From Delftia acidovorans (GTDB lineage: Bacteria; Pseudomonadota; Gammaproteobacteria; Burkholderiales; Burkholderiaceae_C): a stretch of DNA of 64,000 bases. The translations under genes were made by a program, and so were the position numbers. The DNA is taken from contig JAITUC010000019.1 of assembly GCA_031286585.1 (NCBI GenBank), positions 248,001 to 312,000 on the forward strand, in the 5' to 3' direction. Numbering within the stretch: position 1 is the first letter of the stretch; each line of letters opens with the position of its first letter. Below, piece after piece: positions 8,333-15,514 of this stretch. The notes under the pieces were generated by a model. The model was not told the DNA's origin. It did not search any database and saw only the letters and a list, made by a program, of their open reading frames with translations.

Positions 8333-9793
8333 TCAAGGCGAGCAGGCCGGCTGCTCCGCGCCCGGCACGGCATGGCTTGCCGGTGCGCGCCGCATGCCCG
8401 CCGAAACCACCCACCCCAGCAGCGCGATCAGCGCCGCACCCCATTCGGCCTGCTGCAGCCCCCTGGCCGTGGCCTCGCGCAGCGCATCGGGCGCGGTGAT
8501 GCCGGCCAGCGGCGCGGTGGCAACCATGACCAGCAGGGCCAGCCCCAGCGCCGCGCCCACTTGCTGGGCCGTGGCTGCAATGCCCGAGGCCACTCCCTGC
8601 TGAGCAGCCGCCACGCCCTGGCCTGCCACCACCCACATGGCGGTCCAGCACGCGCCCTGGCCCAGGCTGAGCACCACGAAACCCGGCACCAGCCAGACAT
8701 AGCTGCCACCCAGCGGCAGCGCCCAGGCCATATAGGCCAGGCCGATGGCGCCTGCGGCCCAGCCGCCCATCAGCACGGCGCGCGGTGTGGAGCGGTGGAG
8801 CCAATGCTCGGCCCAGCGGATACCCAGCGTGCAGACCGCCGTGGGCAGTAAAAAGGCCATGCCGGCCTGCAGCGGGCTCCAGCCGAAGATCTGCTGGAAA
8901 TACATCGCCAGGAAGTAGTACTGCACGCCAAAGCTGCTCATGAAGAGCATGGTCAGCAGCATGGCCGAGCGCAGGCTGGGCACGCGCAGCAGGGACAGCG
9001 GCATCAGCGGCGAGGCAATGCGCGCCTCGATGCGCCAGAAAAGGGCCAGCGCCGCCAGGGCCACGGCCAGCGTCCCCAGCGTGGCGGCGCTGGCAAAGCC
9101 CCATTCAGGCCCCTGCACCAGGGCCGTCACCAGCAGGCTGCTGCCCACGGTCACGCTCAGGCAGCCGGCCAGGTCAAAGCCCTGGCCCGGCGCGGCACGC
9201 CCGGTCTGGGCCGAAGGCGGCAGAAAGCGCAGCGCCGCCATGGCGCAGGGCCAGGCCACGGGCACCAGCACCCACAGCACCCAGTTCCAGCCCAGTGTCT
9301 GCGTGAGCACGCCGCCCAGCAGCGCACCCGCCGCAAGCCCCCCTGCCGAGGCCATGCTCCACACGGCCAGGGCGCGGTTGCGCTCGGGCCCTGCCGCATA
9401 CAAGGTATTGATCAGCGACAGCGTGGCCGGAAACAGCAGGGCCCCGGCCACGCCCTGCCCTGCGCGGCCCAGCACCAGTTGCCAGGGCTGGGAGGCAAAG
9501 CCGCCGACCAGCGAGGCCAAGCCGAACAGCGCCATGCCCGCCACATACATGCGCCGCTTGCCCAGCAGGTCCGCACAGCGCCCGCCCAGCAGCAGGCAGC
9601 CGCCGAAGGCCACGCTGTAGGCACTGATCACCCACTGCAGATGACGGGCGTCCATCTGCAGCTGCTGGCCCATGGCGTCGAGCGCGACAAAGACGATGGT
9701 GGCATCCAGCGCAATCAGCAGCTGGGACAGGGACAGCAGCGCCAGGGCGGCGCGCGGGTGGCGCAGGGCGCCGGGGGAATCGGTCATTGGCAT
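8333..9793 (-). CDS. MFS drug-efflux-type transporter (DHA2, 14-TM)
   Basis: A 486-residue inner-membrane exporter of the DHA2 (EmrB/QacA) branch of the major facilitator superfamily, which uses the proton gradient to expel drugs or metabolites. Motif A (GRCADLLGKRRMY) lies near residue 70, the LDATIVFVAL motif is in helix 1, and motif C-like GPALGG appears as GALLGGVL in helix 5. Fourteen hydrophobic helices fit the length. The start at 9793 (MPMTDS) has AGGA eight bases upstream; the open frame runs further upstream only as antisense of the LysR gene. It is divergent from that LysR gene, 93 bases away, which suggests regulation by it. Confidence 0.92.
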   Translation of the reverse strand: MPMTDSPGALRHPRAALALLSLSQLLIALDATIVFVALDAMGQQLQMDARHLQWVISAYSVAFGGCLLLGGRCADLLGKRRMYVAGMALFGLASLVGGFASQPWQLVLGRAGQGVAGALLFPATLSLINTLYAAGPERNRALAVWSMASAGGLAAGALLGGVLTQTLGWNWVLWVLVPVAWPCAMAALRFLPPSAQTGRAAPGQGFDLAGCLSVTVGSSLLVTALVQGPEWGFASAATLGTLAVALAALALFWRIEARIASPLMPLSLLRVPSLRSAMLLTMLFMSSFGVQYYFLAMYFQQIFGWSPLQAGMAFLLPTAVCTLGIRWAEHWLHRSTPRAVLMGGWAAGAIGLAYMAWALPLGGSYVWLVPGFVVLSLGQGACWTAMWVVAGQGVAAAQQGVASGIAATAQQVGAALGLALLVMVATAPLAGITAPDALREATARGLQQAEWGAALIALLGWVVSAGMRRAPASHAVPGAEQPACSP

Positions 9794-9850
9794 GGCGCCG
9801 ATCCTAATTAATGCACCCATGAAGATAAACAGCAGATTTTCATTTTTCTT

Positions 9851-9864
9851 ATGCAAAATTGCAT
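9851..9864. promoter_or_regulatory. Palindrome in the MFS-LysR divergent gap
   Basis: ATGCAA (9851-9856) and TTGCAT (9859-9864) form a perfect 6-2-6 inverted repeat in the A/T-rich gap between the divergent transporter and regulator genes. It approximates the LysR T-N11-A box (T to A spacing is ten here). It is the best operator candidate in the gap. Confidence 0.45.
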
Positions 9865-9886
9865 CAATCGAATCTGGAGACACGCC

Positions 9887-10777
9887 ATGGATCTCAACGC
9901 CGTGCACCTGCTCATCAAGGTGGCCGAAAGCCGCAGCTTCACCCAGGCCGCCACGCTGCTGGGCACCAGCCAGCCGCGCATCTCGCGCGCCGTGGCCCAG
10001 CTGGAAAAGGACCTGGGCACGCGGCTGCTGCACCGCAATACGCGCAGCGTCTCGCTCACGCCCGACGGCTGCGCGCTGGTGGACCGCTGCGCACCGCTGA
10101 TTGCCGGACTGGAAGAGGCGCGCCAGCTGGTCAGCGACCGGCGCTGCGCGCCCAGCGGCGTGCTGCGCATGACGGCGCCGTCCATGCTCGGCCGCATCGT
10201 GCTGGTGCCCTTGCTCGGCCAATTGCTGCGCGAGCATCCGCAACTTCAGATCGACACCAGCTTCACCGACCGCCTGGTGGACATGGTGGAAGAAGGCTTT
10301 GACGCGGCCGTGCGCATCGGCCCGCTGGCCGACAGCCGCATGATCGCGCGCGCCCTGCCGCCGCTGCGCTGGGTCACCGTGGCATCGCCCTCCTACCTGG
10401 CGGCGCGCGGCACGCCGCAGACGCTGGAGGAGCTGGCGCAGCACAGCTGCCTGGCCGTCCACAACCACTACCTGGGCCGGCGCGTGCCCTGGCAGTTCCT
10501 GGCCGGCAATGGCGAGATGCTGGACTGGCCTGCACCGCAGACCGTGACCTTCGACAGCGGCGACCCGCTGGTGGAAGGCTCGCTCGGCGGCCTGGGCGTG
10601 GCCCAGGTCATGGAGTTCGCGGTGCGCGAACACCTGCAGGCGGGCCGGCTGGTGCGGCTGCTGCCCCAGCACGAGGGCCGTGCCCGCGAGCTGTCCCTGG
10701 TCTACCCGCGCACGCGCCAGGCCTCGCCGCGCATCAAGGTCCTGGCCCAGCTGCTGCTGGCACGCACACAGTGGTGA
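9887..10777 (+). CDS. LysR-family transcriptional regulator
   Basis: A 296-residue LysR regulator. The N-terminal winged helix-turn-helix covers residues 1-60 (SFTQAATLLGTSQPRISRAVAQLE), and the remaining part is the periplasmic-binding-like effector domain ending near residue 290. The start at 9887 is set by GGAGA seven bases upstream; the GTG/ATG codons further upstream would overlap the palindrome. The sequence (AVRIGPLADSRMIARAL, then a plain C-terminal domain) is typical of the CrgA/DsdC-like group often found beside efflux pumps. It likely autoregulates and controls the divergent MFS gene. Confidence 0.92.
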   Translation: MDLNAVHLLIKVAESRSFTQAATLLGTSQPRISRAVAQLEKDLGTRLLHRNTRSVSLTPDGCALVDRCAPLIAGLEEARQLVSDRRCAPSGVLRMTAPSMLGRIVLVPLLGQLLREHPQLQIDTSFTDRLVDMVEEGFDAAVRIGPLADSRMIARALPPLRWVTVASPSYLAARGTPQTLEELAQHSCLAVHNHYLGRRVPWQFLAGNGEMLDWPAPQTVTFDSGDPLVEGSLGGLGVAQVMEFAVREHLQAGRLVRLLPQHEGRARELSLVYPRTRQASPRIKVLAQLLLARTQW

Positions 10778-10839
10778 ACCCACAACCAGCCAGCGTGGCG
10801 CAGCGCACACAGTGGGTGGTGGTTCAGATCCGCTTATGC

Positions 10840-10899
10840 GCGTGAAGGGAGATTAAACTCCTGCCTTTCCGCGATGGCAGCGTTCTCGGACAATCACGC
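10840..10899 (+). promoter_or_regulatory. Candidate structured leader RNA of lysP
   Basis: The sequence can fold as a three-way junction: P1 GCGTGA (10840-10845) with TCACGC (10894-10899); P2 GGAG (10848-10851) with CTCC (10858-10861), loop ATTAAA; P3 TGCC (10862-10865) with GGCA (10876-10879). A 12-bp palindrome GGTGCATGCACC (10907-10918) and then a terminator-like hairpin follow before lysP. I do not recognise it as the known lysine riboswitch. Stem pairings are seen by eye only. Confidence 0.4.
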
Positions 10900-10925
10900 C
10901 TTTCGCGGTGCATGCACCTTGATGG

Positions 10926-10954
10926 GGCCGCGCCAGCGCGGCTCTTTTGCTTTT
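10926..10954 (+). terminator. Terminator-like hairpin in the lysP leader
   Basis: GCCGCG (10927-10932), loop CCAG, CGCGGC (10937-10942), then TCTTTTGCTTTT. The stem and T-rich tail look like an intrinsic terminator, but it lies 70 bases upstream of lysP on the same strand and well after the LysR stop codon. It could end LysR transcripts or act as an attenuator for lysP. Confidence 0.6.
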
Positions 10955-11024
10955 ACCTGTTTTGCTTTTTGCCCCTGCGGCGGCCACCGGCCGCGCGGGA
11001 CCTGATCCACCAACCAACACCTCC

Positions 11025-12506
11025 ATGGCAGCCGACAACTCCAAGAACGCCGCTCCCCCAGCGCTCAGGCGCGAACTCAAGGCGCGGCATCTGTCCATGA
11101 TCGCCATCGGCGGCTCCATCGGCACCGGCCTGTTCGTGGCCTCGGGCGCCACCATCTCGCAGGCCGGCCCCGGCGGCGCCCTGCTGGCCTACATGATCGT
11201 GGGCCTGATGGTCTACTTCCTCATGACCAGCCTGGGCGAAATGGCCGCCAACCTGCCCGTCTCGGGTTCGTTCGCCACCTACGGCGCACGCTATGTGGAC
11301 GAGGGCTTCGGCTTCGCGCTGGGCTGGAACTACTGGTACAACTGGGCCGTCACCATCGCGGTGGACCTGGTGGCCGCCCAGCTGGTCATGGCCTACTGGT
11401 TTCCCGACAGCAACGGCATGCTGTGGAGCGCGGCCTTCCTGGCCATCATGTTCGGCCTCAACGCCATCTCGGTCAAAGGCTTCGGCGAGGCCGAGTACTG
11501 GTTCGCCGCCATCAAGGTCACCACCGTCATCCTCTTCATCGGCGTGGGCCTGCTCATGATCCTGGGCATCGTGCGCGGCGGCGCGCCTGAAGGCGTCTGG
11601 GGCAACCTGGCCCTCTGGAGCCAGGGCGATGCACCCTTCGCAGGCGGGTTCTCGGCGCTGATCGGCGTGGCCATGATCGTGGGCTTCTCCTTCCAGGGCA
11701 CGGAGCTCATCGGCATTGCCGCAGGCGAGTCAGAGAACCCCGCCAAGAACGTGCCACGCGCCGTGCGCCAGGTGTTCTGGCGCATCCTGCTGTTCTACGT
11801 CTTCGCCATTCTGGTCATCAGCCTGCTGATTCCCTACACCGATCCGCACCTGCTCAAGAATGATCTGGGCGACATCAGCGTGAGCCCCTTCACCCTGGTC
11901 TTCGAGCGCGCAGGCCTGCTGTCGGCCGCCGCCGTGATGAATGCCGTGGTGCTGACCTCGGTGCTGTCGGCCGGCAACTCGGGCATGTACGCCTCCACGC
12001 GCATGCTCTACACGCTGGCCTGCCAGCGCATGGCGCCGCGCATGTTCTCGTATGTCAACAAGCGCGGCGTGCCCACGCTGGCCCTGCTGGCCACCACCGT
12101 GGTGGCGGCGCTGTGCTTCCTGACCAACATCTTCAGCCCTCAGCTCGTCTACATCTGGCTGCTGAATCTGTCGGGCATGACGGGCTTCATCGCCTGGCTT
12201 GGCATTGCCATCAGCCACTACCGCTTCCGCAAGGGCTTCGAGGCCCAGGGCCTGGACCTGAACCAGCTGCCCTACCGCGCATCCTGGTTCCCGTTCGGGC
12301 CCATCTTCGCCTTCGTCCTGTGCATGGTGATCACGCTGGGCCAGAACTACGAGGCCTTCATGGCCGACCGCATCGACTGGACCGGCGTCGTCGCCACCTA
12401 CATCGGCCTGCCGCTGTTCCTGCTGATCTGGGGCGGCTACCGCCTGGTCAAGGGCACGCGCATCGTGAAGTACAAGGACATGCAGCTGGGCTCCAACGTG
12501 AATTGA
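11025..12506 (+). CDS. lysP: Lysine-specific permease
   Basis: A 493-residue amino-acid/polyamine/organocation (APC) permease closely resembling E. coli LysP, which imports lysine with protons across the inner membrane. Recognisable blocks include LRRELKARHLSMIAIGG near the N-terminus, GTGLFVASGATISQAGPGG in helix 1, and GFALGWNYWYNWAVTIAVD around residue 100; the C-terminal half (AATYIG-like VATYIGLPLFLLIWGGY) also follows LysP. About twelve membrane helices fit. The start at 11025 (MAADNS) matches the family N-terminus; the SD is poor, so translation may depend on the leader. In enterobacteria LysP also restrains the CadC sensor; no cadC is visible here. Confidence 0.92.
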   Translation: MAADNSKNAAPPALRRELKARHLSMIAIGGSIGTGLFVASGATISQAGPGGALLAYMIVGLMVYFLMTSLGEMAANLPVSGSFATYGARYVDEGFGFALGWNYWYNWAVTIAVDLVAAQLVMAYWFPDSNGMLWSAAFLAIMFGLNAISVKGFGEAEYWFAAIKVTTVILFIGVGLLMILGIVRGGAPEGVWGNLALWSQGDAPFAGGFSALIGVAMIVGFSFQGTELIGIAAGESENPAKNVPRAVRQVFWRILLFYVFAILVISLLIPYTDPHLLKNDLGDISVSPFTLVFERAGLLSAAAVMNAVVLTSVLSAGNSGMYASTRMLYTLACQRMAPRMFSYVNKRGVPTLALLATTVVAALCFLTNIFSPQLVYIWLLNLSGMTGFIAWLGIAISHYRFRKGFEAQGLDLNQLPYRASWFPFGPIFAFVLCMVITLGQNYEAFMADRIDWTGVVATYIGLPLFLLIWGGYRLVKGTRIVKYKDMQLGSNVN

Positions 12507-12530
12507 AGCCCCCGCCCGGTCCCCCTGAAA

Positions 12531-12558
12531 AACAGCCCGCAGATGCGGGCTGTTGTCT
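12531..12558. terminator. Bidirectional terminator between lysP and the VOC gene
   Basis: AACAGCCCGC (12531-12540), loop AGAT, GCGGGCTGTT (12545-12554). On the minus strand the stem is followed by TTTTT, so it suits the VOC gene; on the plus strand the tail is GTCTTT and would end lysP. Confidence 0.8.
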
Positions 12559-12559
12559 T

Positions 12560-12916
12560 TCAGGCCTCGGCCGACCACACGGCCAGTTCGTAGCCGTCCG
12601 GATCGGTGAAGTGGAACCTGCGGCCACCCGGGAAAGCGAACACCGCGCGGCTGATCACGGCACCCGCCGCCTCCACGCGGCGCTGCGCCTCGGCCAGATC
12701 GTCGGCGTAGAGGATGACCAGCGGGCCGCCGGGCCGTACCTCCTCGCCGGTGGTGAAGCCGCCCGTCAGCCGGCCGTCGCTGAACTCGGTGTAGCTCGGC
12801 CCGTAGTCGGTGAAGGTCCAGCCGAAGGCCTCGCCGTAGAACGCCTTGCTGCGCGCAATATCGGCCACGTTGAACTCGATGTTGTCGATCTGGTGGTTCT
12901 TGCCCCTGATGCCCAT
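12560..12916 (-). CDS. VOC-family (glyoxalase/bleomycin-resistance-like) protein
   Basis: A 118-residue vicinal-oxygen-chelate protein built from two beta-alpha-beta-beta-beta modules. The first strand NHQIDNIEFNVAD and the last FTDPDGYELAVW are typical, the latter carrying the Glu metal ligand. Members bind a divalent metal and act as lyases, dioxygenases or drug binders; the precise role is open. The start at 12916 has GGAG eight bases upstream. It is the closest downstream neighbour of the AraC/Lrp pair on the same strand, with about 100 bases between. Confidence 0.85.
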   Translation of the reverse strand: MGIRGKNHQIDNIEFNVADIARSKAFYGEAFGWTFTDYGPSYTEFSDGRLTGGFTTGEEVRPGGPLVILYADDLAEAQRRVEAAGAVISRAVFAFPGGRRFHFTDPDGYELAVWSAEA

Positions 12917-13014
12917 GTGCTGCTCCGTTGGAATGCTGGTAAGCCTCCATCATCGGCCACGCAGCGGCAGCGGTCTTGAACAAAACGGCCAAACAAATCG
13001 GCCGGTCGGGCCGC

Positions 13015-13791
13015 TCAATCCAGCAGCTGCGCCATGGCGGCCTGCGCCGTGATGCCGCACAGCGCCCTCACCTCGCGCGAAAGATGTGCCTGGTCCGCAT
13101 AGCCCGCGTCCAGGGCCAGCACCGCAAGACCTGCCTGCCGGTCCGACCGCGCCAGGGCCAGCAGGCGCTGAAAGCGCAGCACGCGCTCCAGCGTCTTGGG
13201 ACCATAGCCAAACTGCGCGTGGCAGAAGCGGCGCAGGCTGCGCTCCGGCATGTCCAGCTGCGCCCGCATGGCAGCCAGCACGCCGGATTCATCCCGCCCG
13301 GCCGCAGCCGCCAGGTCGAACAGCTGCATGGCCTGCCGGTCCGGCGCCGGGGCCTCGCGGCCCATTTGCGCCAGTCCCTGGAGGAACACGGCCTGCCGTC
13401 CCTCCGGCTGCGCATCGTTGATGCGATGCACCCACTCCCGCGCGCGCGGCCCCAGCAGATCGTCCAGTTCCACCGCCTGCCCCACGATCTCGTCCATGGG
13501 CAGGCCCAGCCAGGCACCGGCCGCACCGGGGCGGAAGCGCACCCCCCATACCTCGGACCCCGGCACCAGCGCGGGCCGCGCAGCCACCCGGTCCGGCCCC
13601 ACGGCCAGCAGCCGCCCGCCTTTGCAGACGATGTCCACGCAGCCATCGGGCACCACGAGAAAGCCGCCGGCGTAGTCCCTGGCAACGGTGCTGTTCCACA
13701 GGCACTGGAAGTGCGGCTGCAAGACAGGGGGCGGGGAGTGTTCGCGGTAGGGTGCGGGCGGCGGCGCCTGGTCAGAAGGCATGGGTTTCAC
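13015..13791 (-). CDS. AraC-family transcriptional regulator (DUF6597-like N-domain)
   Basis: A 258-residue regulator. The N-terminal half (FQCLWNSTVARDYAGGFLVVPDGCVDIVC) matches the sensor domain often found with AraC C-termini in actinobacteria and burkholderia relatives, and the C-terminal 100 residues carry the AraC helix-turn-helix pair (LRRFCHAQFGYGPKTLERVLRFQR-like block; DAGYADQAHLSREVRAL). The GTG at 13791 overlaps the stop of the upstream lrp-like gene (GTGA), which implies coupled translation; an ATG at 13782 is an alternative. The ligand is unknown. Confidence 0.82.
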   Translation of the reverse strand: MKPMPSDQAPPPAPYREHSPPPVLQPHFQCLWNSTVARDYAGGFLVVPDGCVDIVCKGGRLLAVGPDRVAARPALVPGSEVWGVRFRPGAAGAWLGLPMDEIVGQAVELDDLLGPRAREWVHRINDAQPEGRQAVFLQGLAQMGREAPAPDRQAMQLFDLAAAAGRDESGVLAAMRAQLDMPERSLRRFCHAQFGYGPKTLERVLRFQRLLALARSDRQAGLAVLALDAGYADQAHLSREVRALCGITAQAAMAQLLD

Positions 13792-14243
13792 ACCCCCAGC
13801 GGCAGGTCTGCCTTCTTCAGCGTGCGCAGCACAAAGCTGGACTGGCTGTGGCGTATGCCCTTGATCTTGTAGAGCTTCTCGCGCAGCAGGCGCTCGTAGT
13901 CACGCGTGTCCTTGACGACGACGCGCAGCAGGTAGTCGTACTCGCCCGAGACCAGGTGCGCCTCCACCACTTCGGGAATGGTCGCCAGCATCTCGCCGAA
14001 TTTCTCCAGCGTGTTGTCCGAGTGGCTGTCCAGCGTGACCTGCACCAGCACCGTATCGCCCAGTCCCAGCGCCAGCGGGTTCAGGCGCACGGTATAGCCC
14101 TCGATCACCCCCGCCTCTTCCAGCTTCTTGATGCGCGCCCAGCAGGGCGAGGCGCTCAGGCCCACGGCCGTGCCGATTTCCTGCAGGCTGGCGCGCGCGT
14201 TGGCCTGCAGGGCGGAAAGAATCTTTCTGTCGAGGGTATCCAT
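13788..14243 (-). CDS. Lrp/AsnC-family transcriptional regulator
   Basis: A 151-residue feast/famine regulator. The N-terminal helix-turn-helix (LDRKILSALQANARASLQ, then IGTAVGLSASPCWARIKKLE) is followed by the RAM/AsnC ligand domain with VSGEYDYLLRVVVKD near residue 105. Lrp-type proteins form octamers that respond to amino acids. The start at 14243 corresponds to the conserved MDxLDRKIL N-terminus; the open frame extends further upstream through an A/T-rich promoter region but without similarity. The A/T-rich bases at 14270-14340 are a natural place for autoregulation. It precedes an overlapping AraC gene. Confidence 0.92.
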   Translation of the reverse strand: MDTLDRKILSALQANARASLQEIGTAVGLSASPCWARIKKLEEAGVIEGYTVRLNPLALGLGDTVLVQVTLDSHSDNTLEKFGEMLATIPEVVEAHLVSGEYDYLLRVVVKDTRDYERLLREKLYKIKGIRHSQSSFVLRTLKKADLPLGV

Positions 14244-14449
14244 GGCCGGCAATCTACTGCAAAACAGGCAGGTGCAGAATAATTTTCTGTAGCAACGCCT
14301 GTTTTGAAGAAATAAAGCAGCATTTTCTGAGACCAAACGCGCACACTGGTCTGCATGGAAGCACGCTTACCGGCGCAGCAAAACCATTCACCCAGCCCCG
14401 CCGACCACCGCCAGCGCCAGGATGCGTGATCCAGACCAGGAGCCCGTTA

Positions 14450-14484
14450 CAGGCCGCCCCGCTTATCCGCAGCGGGGCGGCCTG
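14450..14484. terminator. Long hairpin downstream of the truncated transporter
   Basis: CAGGCCGCCCCGC (14450-14462) pairs perfectly with GCGGGGCGGCCTG (14472-14484); the loop is nine bases. It lies 55 bases after the stop of the minus-strand transporter remnant and upstream of lrp. The tail is not T-rich on either side, so it may be a stabiliser or a weak terminator. Confidence 0.55.
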
Positions 14485-14538
14485 TTGCATTGGGGCGAGG
14501 TCTGAGGGAGACTCGCACCGCTGCGCCCTCGGAATGCG

Positions 14539-14736
14539 CTACCGCTGAGCAGCCGCACTCTCCGCACTGGCCGGTTCCTTGACCTGGCCGCCCTGCACCA
14601 CCAGGAACACGCCGCCCAGGATCAGCGCCACCCCTGCCAGCCGCGACCAATTGACCGGTCCGGCACCCAGGCCCATCAGGCCGAAATGGTCCACCATCAC
14701 CGAAACCACGGCAAGGGCTTGTGAGCGGCTGCAAAG
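14539..14736 (-). pseudogene. Truncated YdcZ/DUF606-type DMT transporter, C-terminal remnant
   Basis: Read on the minus strand, about 62 codons encode the last two membrane segments of a YdcZ (DUF606) small transporter: ALAVVSVMVDHFGLMG, then RLAGVALILGGVFLVV and a short polar tail before TAG (14539-14541). The DHFGLMG and RLAG-x-ALxxxGVFLV patterns are diagnostic of the family's C-terminus. Upstream the homology stops near 14727 and a TGA interrupts the frame after about eight further codons; there is no start codon or N-terminal half. The PIN toxin gene ends just 25 bases away, so the toxin-antitoxin pair or a deletion has replaced the 5' part. It is not expected to be functional. Confidence 0.65.
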
Positions 14737-14760
14737 ACTCGCCCGTCAAACACGGCTCTC

Positions 14761-15180
14761 TCAACGGGCCGCTCTGTCAAGAAAATCCGCAGGCTTCAGG
14801 ATCTCGACGCCGTGGAAAGGATGCAGGACAAGCAAGTCCTGGTCCCCCGTGACAATCATTTGGGCAGCGCCGTTGAGCGCGATATCGAGGAATTTGTCAT
14901 CCTTGGGATCACGGCATACCGAAACCTTCCGGGTGATGGAAACCCATCGCACCACGCCGTCAAGCAGCAGCAGAAAGCGCTGCCTGTCCTCGCGGGAAAC
15001 ATACCGGTCGAATTTGGGCCGCAAGAGGACTTCGCTCAATTCCGCCTGTGTCTCCTGGGACATCAATACGGTCGCGCAACCCAGTGCTTGGTCCACGGCC
15101 TTGGCTGCAGCGCCACCGGGCATGAGCAGGCGACTGATCCACAGATTCGTGTCGATCACCAGCCGGAGATCAGTCCTCAC
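14761..15180 (-). CDS. PIN-domain toxin (COG1569 type)
   Basis: A 139-residue PIN-fold ribonuclease, the toxin half of a type II toxin-antitoxin pair. The acidic active-site set is present: Asp10 (VIDTN), Glu47 (QAELSE), Asp94/Asp95 (DPKDDKFLDIAL) and Asp113 (TGDQDLL). Length and motif order match the 'toxin component, PIN family' group rather than classical VapC. The ATG at 15180 overlaps the antitoxin gene by eleven bases, so the two are translated together. Toxins of this fold cleave RNA; the target is unknown. Confidence 0.88.
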   Translation of the reverse strand: MRTDLRLVIDTNLWISRLLMPGGAAAKAVDQALGCATVLMSQETQAELSEVLLRPKFDRYVSREDRQRFLLLLDGVVRWVSITRKVSVCRDPKDDKFLDIALNGAAQMIVTGDQDLLVLHPFHGVEILKPADFLDRAAR

Positions 15181-15421
15181 GGCTCAGCAACTCCCGAAGC
15201 ACGTCATCGGTCATGCCGGCCTTGCGGGCCTTTGCGCCTACCGAGTCACTGAAGCGCTGGAACTCCGAAAGATTGGTGTGGATGAGCCGCTCGTACTCCT
15301 GCACCGACATGACGACCGCCACATCCTCGGCTTGCTGCTGGATCAGCACAGGGCCTTCGCGGACGGCCTCGATGACCTCCGCGAAGGCCTTCCCTGCCTG
15401 GTTTGCCGTCATGGTGCGCAT
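15170..15421 (-). CDS. Phd/YefM-type antitoxin
   Basis: An 83-residue antitoxin with the Phd/YefM N-terminal dimerising and DNA-binding region (TMTANQAGKAFAEVIEAV, then VLIQQQAEDVAVVMSVQEYERL). The C-terminal 25 residues should wrap the PIN toxin. The start at 15421 has GAGG six bases upstream; a second in-frame ATG follows three codons later. Antitoxin first, toxin second, with overlap, is the standard order; the antitoxin probably represses the pair's own promoter in the 93-base gap upstream. Confidence 0.88.
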   Translation of the reverse strand: MRTMTANQAGKAFAEVIEAVREGPVLIQQQAEDVAVVMSVQEYERLIHTNLSEFQRFSDSVGAKARKAGMTDDVLRELLSRED

Positions 15422-15514
15422 CTTGGACCTCGCAATGTTGCCTGCCCATTGTGCGAGTGCAAAGGCGCAGGTTCAAGCATTGCCCTGGCTGCAGGCGCGA
15501 GCTTTGCCGCGCAT

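Noticed and set aside
10840-10954. Known lysine riboswitch before lysP
   Set aside because: The conserved lysine-aptamer segments were not found; the region is kept only as an unassigned structured leader.
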